A stretch of DNA of 64,000 nucleotides from Trichobilharzia szidati (lineage: Eukaryota > Platyhelminthes > Trematoda > Strigeidida > Schistosomatidae). The position numbers were made by a program, and so were the translations under genes. Positions 43,871 through 54,904 of the stretch are shown piece by piece (position 1 is the first letter of the stretch; each line of letters begins with the position of its first letter). The stretch lies in the NCBI GenBank assembly GCA_944472155.2, contig OX235271.1:22637710-22701709 (forward strand). The letters run 5' to 3'. The notes below the pieces were generated by a model. The model did not search any database, was not told where the DNA came from, and was given only the letters and a program-made list of their open reading frames with translations.

Positions 43871-44038
43871 CTCCCCGGTGGTTTTCCTATGGTTCTCTAA
43901 CTGATGTCAGCTCATGATGAAATCCAATAATCGATAAAATATCATTGCTTTTGTTTTTGTTTGTATATCTATATATATTGTATTCTTTTGTTAAAATTTT
44001 CATATATGGAAACCATTTCATTTGTGTTTTTACTACAG

Positions 44039-44145
44039 TTGATGCTACTCAAATCCCTGGTTATCATTCTATTCCACCTGGTCTACCAGACTGGAAAACA
44101 CATCGATTAGAGAGAAAGAATCGTGAAGCGGCTAGTTTGTATGCA
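44039..44145 (+). CDS. Internal exon E6, upstream copy (phase 1 to 0)
   Basis: Acceptor TTTTTACTACAG ends at 44038; donor GTAAGT begins at 44146. Incoming G plus TT makes Val, followed by 35 codons: DATQIPGYHSIPPG, then LPDWKTHRLERKNREAASLY and A. The Trp-Lys basic segment with Glu/Arg-rich helix resembles one of the two such motifs I recall in the phostensin/taperin family of actin/PP1-linked proteins; inference only. The exon at 54475-54581 encodes the same peptide, with one silent change (GCG/GCA). Both copies in series would give a frameshift and a stop, so they are alternatives or one is unused. Confidence 0.78.
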
Positions 44146-44724
44146 GTAAGTATATTTGATATACATGCACACATACATACCTTTCTATAATTGATATATA
44201 TGTATATATTGTTTAACCAACTAGTGTATGTGTTATAAAAAAAAACAAGATGAGCAGCGCAATGGAGCAAACAGTTAAATTTCACTAAGAAAGGTTAATG
44301 CTTTAGATCAGATCAACAGTATAGTTTCATCGTTCAGTCTATAAACCATTGAATGCACTAATGTCTATTGTTCGAATTCTTTTACAAGTTGATTATTCTT
44401 TCAATTGCTTTGAGTCAAATAAATGTTATTTAAGTTAGAGTATTAGTTTTCATCTACACTGAATATATATTCTATCTCAGTTACCTGATAAACTACTGAC
44501 TCCAGCCAAGAGTCGTCACGATAACAGACATAATTATTGACTCCATTGAAGTAGAAATACTAATTAATTCATTTTATGGTTTATTTTGTGAAATAGCAGT
44601 TGTAAGTGGAATATATATATATATGTCAAGGCTAGTCATCTTTGATCATAGGTATGTTTACCTGCTATCTCCTGTGTTGAGTAGTAGAATATAGTGAGTA
44701 GTAGTGACCTTAGGAGTCTGTCTG
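44146..44724. other. Intronic sequence with a short LINE scrap
   Basis: AT-rich. At 44636-44700 a plus-strand scrap of the second LINE family (TCATCTTTGATCATAGG) abuts the minus-strand copy that follows, which suggests 5' inversion of that insertion. Confidence 0.5.
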
Positions 44725-45830
44725 TCTGTTTTCGGCATAGAACTTTGCACATATGTGCGGCAGTTCAAGTTGCCACACTCCATGAAGCACACAAAGGAAG
44801 AGAAGAAAGTAGGAGGAATGCATAATATAGACAGTAAACAGAGGTGTGGGACAAAGGTATAGTAACAACGGAGAACAAAACAGTTTAATTGGAAGTCATA
44901 AGTCACAAGGAGTGGATGCATCTGCGACAGTCATTGAGAACGATTTTGAGCCATGTCACCAATTGTTTCCAACCATTGGTTTTACCGTCCCGAGGACTCC
45001 AACCAGGAAACCAGTCTACACCTTCCTACGTGGCTTAGATTAACTGTTGTGGATTTCATTGGCTGGTGCAGTCATGTTTTGGTTTGACCGCCGCTAGTTC
45101 TTTTCCAGCCTGACCCTATATCAGCTAACATTGCCAGTCACAGAAGACGATGACTAGATATGCATACGTAACACATGTCCGAACCATCTCAGTCGATGTA
45201 ATTTCACAGTCTCGTCTATTGATTTCCGCACCCACCTACCTAGCACTCGACCGATGCCTAACCTCAATATTGCTCACCTTATTATACCACTTCACACGGG
45301 AGATAGAACGTAGACACCTATGATCGAAGACAGCTAAATTTTTCATGTCTTCTGCTCTCAATGGCCAGGTCTCACAGCCATAAAGGAGGACGGAGAGGAC
45401 TGTTGAGCAGTACACACGCCCTTTGATGGATAGTCGGATATCACGTCTACGCCAGAGACGGTGTAAATGGGCATATGCGAAACTAGCCCTCTGTATTCGT
45501 GCTGAGACTTCGTCGGAGATCAACCCGTTGGGGCTGATGGTACTTCCCAAGTAGGTGAAGCGGTCAACATGCTCTACCACTTCACTTCTTATTTCTAATC
45601 TAGGGGTCGGTGAAGTCCAATCCTGCAGCATCATCTTACATTTTACAGGGGCGAATCGCATGCCAAACATACGAAGATTGCAGCTCAAGGTGTTCAGAAG
45701 ACTCTGCATTTTGTCAGCGTCCTCGCCTAGAAGGACTATATCGTCCGCATATTCTAAGTCAACGAGATTCTTCCCTGGTAGCAAGTCAATCCCAGGAGTA
45801 TAATATTCAGATAAGGATAGCAAGTTAATC
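44725..45830 (-). mobile_element. LINE (second LINE family) with YADD catalytic motif
   Basis: The minus frame 45236-45823 is open for 195 codons: GKNLVDLEYADDIVLLGEDA (RT region C), FGMRFAPVKCKMMLQDW (region D), VEHVDRFTYLGSTISPNG, LHRLWRRRDIRLSIKGRVYC, LLYGCETWPLRAEDMKNL, DHRCLRSISRVKWYNKVSN. The 3' UTR continues to 44725. Truncated just before region C. Found only in copy C, so it moved after C and D separated or was lost in D. This is the best-preserved copy of its family here. Confidence 0.88.
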
Positions 45831-46329
45831 GATATGGTTGTGAGATTGCATCAATTGTTTAATGGTTACAGTATGTGTTATACATTCGAAGCTATTGCCT
45901 TCTTTATCTAAACCATGATAACTGGGTTAGGCGTAAGTGTGAAGAGAGTTAAGAGGGTGGTCAAATGAAAACCTGTTATCAAAACTCATGAAATTTTCCA
46001 TTCTGGTTTTGAGTCACATAGACAGAGAGAGAGAGGGAAAGAATGGTGACGTGTGTCTGAAAATGGTTATTAATGCCGCAGATGTATTCATTATGTGTGT
46101 TTTGCCAGATCCAATTAAATCCTCATTACTTTGTATGCAGTTTTTCGTTTCGCTGTAAATTACTCCTCTCGTTATACTTTGTGTGCACTTATTGCTTTTT
46201 TTTATATGTATATGTCTACCTTTATGAAATGTGACAAGATGAATCAAAGCAAAGTTATGGTGAAGAGGGAAATAGGATATAAATGCATATTAGCCATTGT
46301 GGTTTATTTCCATCGAAGTATTTATCGAC
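45831..46329. other. Intronic sequence, no gene seen
   Basis: An AG-rich run near 46020-46037; the second half resembles the segment before the SR2 relic at 54790-54905 in copy D. Confidence 0.5.
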
Positions 46330-47440
46330 CTCATTCAACATCTATATGACAGTGCCACGTGTCAGGTGAACTGATACACAACGAAAAACTCAGTAAAGCA
46401 CTCGAAGTGAATACAGGAGTAAGATAAGACTGCTTATTATCACCTACGATGATATTCTTAATAGTGGTGAACTGGATTATGCGGAACACTGTGTGTGAGG
46501 AACGAGAAAACAGGATACTCTGGACCACCGATAAAAAGACTCTAGAAGATCTGGATTTCACATGTGGATGATTTATATCTAATGTTACACAAAATCGATG
46601 ACTTACAGGTGAAAAGCAACAAACTCGCTGAAGCAGTCACAGAAGACAAGACTCCAGGTGAACATAGAGAAGACGGATGCGATGAAGAAAGCCAACCAGC
46701 CACGACAACAACAATAACCAGTACCAATCACCATCAACCGGAGAGATTTGACAGAAGTCACTTCCTTCATTTATCCGGCTAGGAATCATCGTTTCAACTA
46801 CAGGCACACGGAATGGATGAAGATGTCAAAGCTGGCCAACCAGAATCGGAAAGGCAAGGAAAGATACACCTTCATCAACCTGAAACCGGTTTTTAAATCT
46901 TCTGCACTCAGCCTCAGCATAAAGAACAAGATTCGTTTGGATTTTCAACACCAATGTCAAGTCTGTGCTTCTATACGGGTGAGAAACTTGCACTGCGTGT
47001 CACGAAAAGGATTTGCAACAGGCTGTTGCAGAGGTTTATCAACAGCCGTCCTCTTCTCTGGCTGTATATTGAAGATCAAATTGCTGGTTGGGCTGAAAGA
47101 ATTAGCACGAGAAACTCTGTCTGGGAACAAACCAACCAACAACCGATTGCTCAAAAAGTATATAGGAGAAAATTGAGATGGTTTGATCGGGCACATGTTG
47201 AGGAGACCGTCGAATGATGTCGCACTCAATGCAGGCCATCACTCGAGTGGAATCACAATGAGAAGCGATGAGTTAGTCGTTGGTGCGAGGATAACATAGA
47301 GTAGATCATGTTCTGGGAATGAGATGAGATATTGTGGATAATCGCGGACGCAGCTGAAGAGGACAGTAGAGAATAGAGCAAAGTGGAGATGTGTTGTTGA
47401 AGCCGTATGTTCCACTCGGAACTCATGGAAATAATAATAA
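46330..47440 (+). mobile_element. SR2-like LINE, RT core to 3' end, decayed
   Basis: Starts DLIQHLYDSATCQV, region B worn, then TTCACATGTGGATGATTTA at FADD (the shared +4 frameshift), then SRTEVTSFIYPARNHRFNYR type sequence, KARYxFINLKPVFKSSAL and the C-terminal tail. Counterpart in D: 54905-56305. Confidence 0.8.
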
Positions 47441-47819
47441 GTAACTGATGGTGTCGGATAGTAAGTTCCTATGGTAACGTGAATCCAAAGTGGGCAATCT
47501 ACATTTTCCTACACTACTGAAGTCAGTATTCACTAACTGTATGAATTGATACAATGTCTTGATCCGGCGATTATTCTCTTCCTTTTAGTCCAATCCTATT
47601 TTTGCTAACATATGACTTCAGAGTAGACGGACATTAGACATCCGTAGCACATGTTTCATTGAAGTCAACCATTTTATCTACTACTCTCTAAGCCTTACTT
47701 CTAGATTGTTCATTTAGTGGTTCCATCAAACAATAAAAATAATTGTTCTATCTTGGATAGGATTTTTATTAATGTACAGAATACTTAGAGGAATTTGCTG
47801 CATAATAAATTTCTCTTTC
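47441..47819. other. Intronic sequence, no gene seen
   Basis: Matches D 56306-56700. The last 13 bases are the left target duplication of the following W insertion. Confidence 0.6.
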
Positions 47820-48081
47820 AAGTATTGGTTTGTAGGGATTTGGTTGATTGGTTACAGGATTCCATCATGAACTGACATTGGTGGGCCATTGGGCCATTGG
47901 ATCGGGTCCCAGGGGCTTAATGGTATACGAGGCCGCCTTGTAACCAGAAGGTTCTGGGTTCGAACCCCGGTGGGTGCGTACTGATGAAGAGTCCCGAATT
48001 AGGACGAAACAGCTGTCCAGTACTTCTAGGTCTTCCATTGGTTCTCTGACCAATGTCAGTTCATGATGAAATCCTGTAATC
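47820..48081 (+). mobile_element. Family W retroposon specific to copy C, foldback, 13-bp target duplication
   Basis: Flanked by AAATTTCTCTTTC at 47807-47819 and 48082-48094; copy D has one AAATTTCTCTTC at the same place and no insert. Structure: reversed 3' end (GGTTACAGGATTCCATCATG), then the plus copy with TGGGCCATTGGATCGGGTCC, box A-like GGGGCTTAATGG, box B GGGTTCGAACCCC and module 47978-48023: GTACTG, ATGAAGA, GTCC/GGAC, GAAA, CAGCTG, TC, CAGTAC. All stems are perfect; the first core base is A. Confidence 0.85.
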
Positions 48082-48094
48082 AAATTTCTCTTTC

Positions 48095-48599
48095 TTCGTC
48101 CAGCATTTTCAATTAAAATATTAAGTGTTGAAGTAGATCGTTTATTCCAAAATACTGTCTGATGACCCGAAGCGAAAACCCAATCTCTTATGATATTTTC
48201 CTCCCGTATCCCCTTTACAAGAAATATACGATAGTTGGTTGAAATCCAATTTTTTTTATAAAAAAAAGTTCAGGAATACATTTTGAGACACAAGGAGATA
48301 TAGCTGAATAGCTGAAGACTACAGATAGGTAGTTCTACTTCTCAGACACACAGTTATCTCATGTATTCGGGATATGTGATGTCATCCACGATTTGGCTTT
48401 TTCTCAAGTTTAGTAAAAACGTAAGAATCTCACCAGGCTGCAAGCATTTTAAATACTCGCGAGAGTAGAAAATACCATTGAAGATCATATTTTAAATAGA
48501 TTAAAACAAGGCGAACAAGAGAAATTATACGCGGTATAATGAATGATATGGAGGGTTTTAGTTGCCCAAGTTTTATACTAACCGTTGGATAATATCCTC
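48095..48599. other. Intronic sequence, no gene seen
   Basis: Matches D 56700-57189. It ends in a small palindrome (CCTCTTTCAAATCCC against GGGATTTGAAAGAGG, 48597-48643) at the start of the LINE relic. Confidence 0.6.
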
Positions 48600-49288
48600 T
48601 TTCAAATCCCACCATCAACAGGAGGGATTTGAAAGAGGTTACTTCTTTCACTTATCTAGGGAGCATTGTCTCAACTACAGGAGGAACCGACGAGGATGTC
48701 AAATCGAGAATCGGTAAGGCGAGAAGCACATTCATCAACCTGAAACCAATCTGGAAATCTTCGTCACTCAGCCTGCATCAACAACAAAGTGATTCGGATT
48801 TTCAATACAAAAGTCGAGTCAGTCAGTTCTTCTATACGGATCAGAAACTTGGCAGCGGGTCACAAAGAATATTTCCAACAGCCTGTTGCAGACCTTTATC
48901 AACAACTGTCTTCGCTGGCTCTGTACTGAAGATCAGATGGCCGCCGGAAAGAATCACCAACAAGAAACTATGGGAAGAAACAAACGAAACAAGAACCAAT
49001 CGCCCAACAAATATGCAGGAGAAAGTGGAGGTGGATTGGACACTCGCTGAGGAGGCCGTTGGGTGACATCGCGCGTCAGGCCAGTGCTCGAGTGGAACCC
49101 GAAAGGGGAGCGGTGAGTGGGACGTCCATGGGTGACATGGAGGAGATCGTGTGAAGAGGAATTGAAACAGTATGGACTAACATGGATGCAAGTGAAAAGT
49201 ACAGCAGAAGACAGAAGCGAGTGGAGACGTGCAGTTGAAGCCCTTTGTTGCACTAGGAACCCAAGGGAACAATAATAATAATAATAAA
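48600..49288 (+). mobile_element. SR2-like LINE 3' fragment
   Basis: KEVTSFTYLGSIVSTTGGTD and EDVKSRIGKARSTFINLKPI in one frame, then the C-terminal part in pieces, end GGAACCCAAGGGAACAATAA with (AAT)5. Counterpart in D: 57190-57870. Confidence 0.85.
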
Positions 49289-49389
49289 CGATTGTTAAAT
49301 ACCTGTAGTCATATTGATATTTCACTAGTATATTGTAGTACAAACTGGTTAAATTTGAAGACTCTTTAACAAGGATAATCAATAATAGA

Positions 49390-49600
49390 TGGCTGGAGGC
49401 AGTCGGCCACAGGGAAACCTATCTGACCTAGGTTTCGTGCTAGTTGGCACTCACCCGCCAGTCAGGAAGGCGTATTTGCAACCTTGAAGGAATTCATGTC
49501 CCTCCTTCTGAGATTCGAACTCGTGTCACCCAGTGCCGCCTGCAGTCAGAGACTTTACCACTGAGCTCTTCGGACTGGCGATTGACTTCCTGTACGATTA
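49390..49600 (-). mobile_element. tRNA-headed retroposon (type 5)
   Basis: The minus strand has GAGCTCAGTGGTAAAGTCTC (box A-like) and box B AGTTCGAATCTC, with the AGTGCCAACTAGCACGAAAC tail. Counterpart of 57965-58190. Confidence 0.65.
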
Positions 49601-50054
49601 CTATATTGGATACTTTGATTGCACACTAAACTAGTGTCGTGTGTCTAGTCTTTTGTTTACTGTGTAGATATACCTTGCTAACTGACTGACTGGTGATTGC
49701 CAATTAGCATGAAATGTAGTTGAAGCAAGGCATCCTGCCGATTGCCTCCAACAATTTATAATATCAATAATTCAAAGTGCACGGTGACGGCGAGCCAACT
49801 AGCTTGTTTGTGGTGATGATCACATTACAAACTTGACACTGACGAAAGAATTCAGTCTGCGCCAAACAAATGACTAGACACATTATAAAATACAAGTAAT
49901 CCCAATTTTTCATTCGGTAAATTCTGGTGTTACCTTCTTCTTCTCTACGAAAATGATCAAAATTATAAATATCAAAGGTATATGCAAATGGAAGGTCGCA
50001 GTGCATCATATATCCATGCACATGCGCACCCAATCACCCACCCACCGACCCATC
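49601..50054. other. Intronic sequence with remnants of the 39335 inverted repeat
   Basis: Single-arm matches to the foldback element (ACACTAAACTAGTGTCGTGT; ACAAACTTGACACTGACGAA). No gene. Confidence 0.5.
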
Positions 50055-50290
50055 TATTATTATTATTGTTTCCTTTAATTCCTAGAGGAACATAGAGCTT
50101 CAGCCGTGCGTCTCCATTGCGTTCGGTTCTCTGCTAGAGTCTTCAACTGACCCCATGTCTGCCCACACGTTTTCATCTCCTCTTCACATCACCTCCTCCA
50201 AGTCACCCACCCTTGCACTGACGACCAACTCGCCGATTCCCTTTCGGGTTCCACTCGAGCAATGGCTTGTCTAGTGATGTCACTTGAGAT
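50055..50290 (-). mobile_element. SR2-like LINE 3' end, cut by N gap
   Basis: The minus strand holds the C-terminal tail (WNPKGKR type, seen as CCCTTTCGGGTTCCACTCGA) and the 3' end with CTAGGAATTAAAGGAAAC. Counterpart of 58645-58800 plus 59415 onward in D. Confidence 0.75.
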
Positions 50291-50786
50291 NNNNNNNNNN
50301 NNNNNNNNNNNNNNNNNNNNNNNNNNNNNNNNNNNNNNNNNNNNNNNNNNNNNNNNNNNNNNNNNNNNNNNNNNNNNNNNNNNNNNNNNNNNNNNNNNNN
50401 NNNNNNNNNNNNNNNNNNNNNNNNNNNNNNNNNNNNNNNNNNNNNNNNNNNNNNNNNNNNNNNNNNNNNNNNNNNNNNNNNNNNNNNNNNNNNNNNNNNN
50501 NNNNNNNNNNNNNNNNNNNNNNNNNNNNNNNNNNNNNNNNNNNNNNNNNNNNNNNNNNNNNNNNNNNNNNNNNNNNNNNNNNNNNNNNNNNNNNNNNNNN
50601 NNNNNNNNNNNNNNNNNNNNNNNNNNNNNNNNNNNNNNNNNNNNNNNNNNNNNNNNNNNNNNNNNNNNNNNNNNNNNNNNNNNNNNNNNNNNNNNNNNNN
50701 NNNNNNNNNNNNNNNNNNNNNNNNNNNNNNNNNNNNNNNNNNNNNNNNNNNNNNNNNNNNNNNNNNNNNNNNNNNNNNNNNNNNNN
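50291..50786. other. Assembly gap (N run)
   Basis: 496 unknown bases between copies C and D. Frames over it are artefacts. Confidence 1.
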
Positions 50787-50964
50787 AAACTTTATACAGA
50801 CATTAAATAGCGGAAACACCAGAAATAGTACCAGAGAATTTCTAGAAACCTGGTGATAGTACTCAAATGAATCAGTCAGCTTTTAACAAACACATTATTA
50901 CAGACAAAATTTACCAGCTAATAAAAAGTAAATCACACGACAAGAAAGTTCGAATTCCAAGTCA
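50787..50964 (+). mobile_element. Penelope-like element C-terminal fragment, D copy
   Basis: Counterpart of 40348-40528 (SGNTRNSTREFLETW in pieces). Interrupted by the LINE at 50965-51905 and resumed at 51906-52110 with the terminal segment. Confidence 0.6.
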
Positions 50965-51905
50965 ATAAAAATGATCTATTATTATTGTTATTCTCTTGGG
51001 TTCCGAGTGGAAAATAGCGCTTCCATAGCACATCTCCACTTCATTCTATTTTCTGCTATCCTCTTCAGCTGGGCCCACGATTGCCCTAAATCACTCGTCC
51101 CCTCGCCATCACACGACCTCCCCCATGTTACCCCCGCACCGATGACTCACTCGTTGCTTTTCATTTGGATTCCACTTGACTGATGACCTGCACTGCGCGC
51201 GATGTCATTCGACAGACTCCTCAATATATGACCGAATAAACCATCTCTATTCTCTCGTACATATTTGTTGAGCGATCGGATCTTAGTTGGTTTGTTCAGC
51301 TGCAGAGTTTCTTGTTACTAATTCTCTCTGGTCATCCATTTCATCTTCAATATGGAGCCAGCGAAGACGGAAGCTGTTGATAAAAGTCCGTAACTTGTTG
51401 CAAATCCTTTTCGTGACACACTGGCCAAGTTTCTGACCGAAATGGAAGCACTGACTTGACATTTGTGTTAAAAGTCCGAATTTTGTTTTTTGTGCTGGAG
51501 AGTGCAGAAGATTTCCAAAATGATTTCAGAGTGGTCGTTTGTATTGTATTTCCGTTTGTGGCTTTGAATTCTTCATCCGTTCCGTGTGTCTGTAGTTGAA
51601 ACTGTGCTTCCCAGACAAGTGAAGGAGGCAACCTTTGTCAAATCTCTCCCGTTGATGGTAATTAGTACTGGTTGTTGTTGTTGTTGTTGTTAATGCTGCT
51701 GCCGCTGTGGTTCGTTAGTTGTCTTCATCACCTCCGTCTTCTCTGTGTTCACATGCAGTCCTGTTTTTTCCACCTCTTCAACCAGTTTGTTGGTTTTCTT
51801 CTGTAAATCTTCCAGTTTGTGTCACACGCGCGAAATCCCGATCTTCTGGAGTCTTATCGGTGGGGGGGGGGCTGCGTATTCCTGTTTTCTTGTCCCCTAC
51901 ACAAT
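50965..51905 (-). mobile_element. SR2-like LINE 3' fragment, D copy
   Basis: Counterpart of 40529-41459. It has the same join of TTCGCGCGTG to a deletion past the RT catalytic motif, so this lesion was present before the C/D duplication. Confidence 0.8.
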
Positions 51906-52762
51906 ATGTCGCATCATTCAGATATCAGTAGAGACGTAAATCAACAACCAGTTACGCCAGTGGTTGCCAAGAGATACAATTACATCATCAGTCATGGAGA
52001 GAATTCAAATAAGTCAATTTCCTACTAAAACCTGTCCACTGAATATGGTGTCTAGAATAGCGAGGCAACGAAATCTTCGCAATTAAATCAACCAGCTTCT
52101 CGGAGGACACAACCTATTCAATAGGAAATGTTTTTTTATAAAATAGCCAAGAAAGGGAAGGCGTTGGGTTGCTTTTAATTGTTTGGTGGCAATTGCCTTT
52201 AGATTACACACAACATGGCCAATGTCCGATAGCCAAATATTTAACATCTGATATGGTTAAAGTACTCATTGAAGCACTTACATAATACAAATTCATATCA
52301 GACCAACTAATTGAGGGTATTCAAATATATTGAGATGAGAGTTCGGAAAATTTCGTCTTGCTCTATAACTTACATATACTCACTCATTGAGGATAGCAGA
52401 GCTGATAGATAACAGGCCAAATGACGACAAATACACAAGTGTATCAGAGTCCAGTCAAATCCTTGTTATCTTTTCCTTTTTCACCCTATCAATCAAGCTA
52501 TAATAAAACTATCAGCTTCATTTCCTCATAAAGGAGACTGATGTCAAAGTGTTTTTTGGATTAAAAAAACTCAAGAGCCAGAAAATTATTTAAAAAACAC
52601 TACACTGAAGTATCTACAAGGTGAACTGATGCTATTCAATGATTTTACTTCATTGACTTCACTCAAAGTGAATATGATTAATACTCAAGTAACATTATAC
52701 AAAATTATGCATTGATTTTCCCTATTATTGAATTAAAATATATCATTGATATTCAAGTGTTG
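51906..52762. other. Penelope-like terminal segment, then intronic sequence
   Basis: 51906-52110 is the D version of 41460-41660. 52111-52762 matches 41661-42319; no gene seen. Confidence 0.6.
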
Positions 52763-53168
52763 GATTGCAGGGATTTGATTTGATTTGATTGGTTACAGGA
52801 TTTCATCATGTCGTGACATCGGTTAAGAAACCATTGGAAAACCAGTACTGGAGTAGTGGATAGCCAGCTGTTTCGTCCTAGTGCTTGGGACTCCTCATCA
52901 GTACGCACCCACTACCAGGATTTGAACATAGTAAAGGACCTCCCGATTACAAGGCGAGCGAGCTTGTAGACCATTCAGTAACCTCTGGGACCCAACCCGA
53001 TCCAATGGCCAGCCCATGAATTCTAACTTCTGCTAATTCACGCACGATATAGCATGACTGGCACTAGCCAGTGTTATCGGCGGTGGCGAGTATTTGTCCT
53101 CAAACCCGAACTGCTGTACCCTTCTGGTCTCAAACTAAGACAAAATAGCTGTCCAGTACTCCCCGGTG
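52763..53168. mobile_element. Family W retroposon, foldback copy split by a LINE, D copy
   Basis: Counterpart of 42320-42726; its 3' end resumes at 54309. Confidence 0.7.
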
Positions 53169-54298
53169 CAAACTACTACGCTACTACAGGGTGCCACCGA
53201 CAATTATACATCTCATCCAACAGCTGTACGACAATGCTGCATGCCAAGTAATCCACAACGGGAAACTTACGGAATCCTTCGAAGTGAGGACAGGAGTAAG
53301 ACAAGCTGGCTGCCTATTATCGCCAATGATTTTCCTGATTGCAGTAGACTAGATAATGCGAAAAACAGCGAGCAATGAGGAAACAGGCGTAAAATGGACT
53401 CACACGAAACAGCTTGGAGGATCTGGACTTCGCCGATGATATATTATTATTATTGTTATTATCATATATGTCTGATTTCCCACAAACTGGAAGATATGAA
53501 AGCGAAAAGCAACAAGTTGGAAGAAGAAGCATCAAAGATAGGACTTCAGGTGAACATAGAGAAAACAGAGGTGATGAAGATTCCTGGACAAGAACAACAA
53601 CAGACAACGATCAGCATAAATGGAAGGAACCTGAAAGAAACAACCTCTTTTACCTACCTGGAAAGCATCGTTTCAACTACAGGCGGAACTGACGAGGATA
53701 TCAAAGCAAGAATCCGAAAAGCAAGACAAGCTTACACTACTTTCAAGTCTGTTTGGAGGTCAACAGCACTCAGCATCAAAAATAAGATCCGGATTTTCAA
53801 CTCCAATGTGAAGTCAGTGCTACTTAACATACGGATCAGAGACTTGGCCAGCGCGTCATAAAGAGCATCTCAAACAAACTACAGACCTTCATTAACAGTT
53901 GTCTTCGCTCAATACTCAAGATCAGATGACCGGCCAGAAAAGATCATCAACAGAGATCTCTGGCAATGAGCGAACCAACCCAGCAGGAACCGATTGTGAA
54001 ACAAATAGGCAGGAAGAAATGGAGATTGATTGGCTGGCCATACTCTGAGGAAACCATCAAGTGAGTGACATCACTAGACAAGCCATTGCTCGAGTGGAAC
54101 CCGAATGAATGGGAAGCGGCGAGTTGGTCGTCAGTGCAAGGGTGGGGTGACTTGGAGGAAGTTATGTGAAGAGGAGATGAAAGCGTGTGGGCAGACTTGG
54201 AGCCAGGTGAAGACTTAGCAGAGAACCGAACGCAATGGAGACGCACGGCTGAAGCCCTATGTTCCTGTAGGAATTAAAGGAAACAATAATAATAATAA
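53169..54298 (+). mobile_element. SR2-like LINE with intact FADD, D copy, target duplication
   Basis: CTCCCCGGTG at 53159-53168 and 54299-54308, identical to copy C, so this is the same insertion event. RT pieces IHLIQQLYDNAACQ and LDFADDILLL. A longer open frame than in C for the C-terminal half (53394-53861): GLQVNIEKTEVMKIPGQ, LKETTSFTYLESIVSTTGGT, RIRKARQAYTTFKSVWRSTA. Confidence 0.87.
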
Positions 54299-54474
54299 CT
54301 CCCCGGTGGTTTTCCTATGGTTCTCTAACTGATGTCAGCTCATGATGATATCTGGTAACCGATAAAATATCATTGCTTTTGTTTTTGTTTATATATGTAT
54401 ATATGTATATATATTGTATTGTTTTGTTAAAATTTTCGTATATGGAAACCATTTTATTTGTGTTTTTACTACAG

Positions 54475-54581
54475 TTGATGCTACTCAAATCCCTGGTTAT
54501 CATTCTATTCCACCTGGTCTACCAGACTGGAAAACACATCGATTAGAGAGAAAGAATCGTGAAGCAGCTAGTTTGTATGCA
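54475..54581 (+). CDS. Internal exon E6, downstream copy (phase 1 to 0)
   Basis: Acceptor TTTTTACTACAG ends at 54474; donor GTAAGT begins at 54582. Peptide identical to the copy at 44039-44145, including LPDWKTHRLERKNREAASLY; the only exon change is GCA for GCG. Nearer to E7 than the upstream copy. If both copies are real, phases force mutually exclusive use; the protein would not change, so the choice may be neutral. See the upstream copy for the family guess. Confidence 0.78.
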
Positions 54582-54904
54582 GTAAGTATATTTGATATAC
54601 ATGCACACATGCACACCCTTGATATATGTATATATTGTTTAACCAACTAGTGTATGTGTTATAAAAAAAACGAGATGAGCAGCGCAATGGAGCAAACAGT
54701 TAAATTTTTTATCAAAGCTAAAGCTTTTGATCAGATCAACAGTAAAGTTTCTTTGTTCAGTCTATAAAGCACTGAATACAGTAGGTCTATAGTGACAAGC
54801 GTGACAAGTTGAATCAAAACAAAGTTTTAGTTGAGAGGAGAATAGGATGGATATAAATGCATTCTAGCCATTGTGATTCATTCCCATCCATATGCTTCAA
54901 GTGT
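54582..54904. other. Intronic sequence, no gene seen
   Basis: Matches 44146-44350 and then about 46190-46329; the LINE found between them in copy C is absent. Confidence 0.55.

Larger units (their letters stand above)
40348..50290 (+). repeat. Tandem duplication, copy C
   Basis: 40348 aligns with 50787, the first base after the second N gap, and the two regions then stay collinear through the Penelope fragment, nested LINE, exon E6, LINE relics and retroposons. The offset changes from about 10.4 kb to about 8.6 kb because C holds an extra minus-strand LINE (44725-45830) and a W copy (47820-48081). Confidence 0.88.

Noticed and set aside
50262..50856. Frames of 179-190 codons on both strands
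   Set aside because: They are open only because the N run contains no stops.
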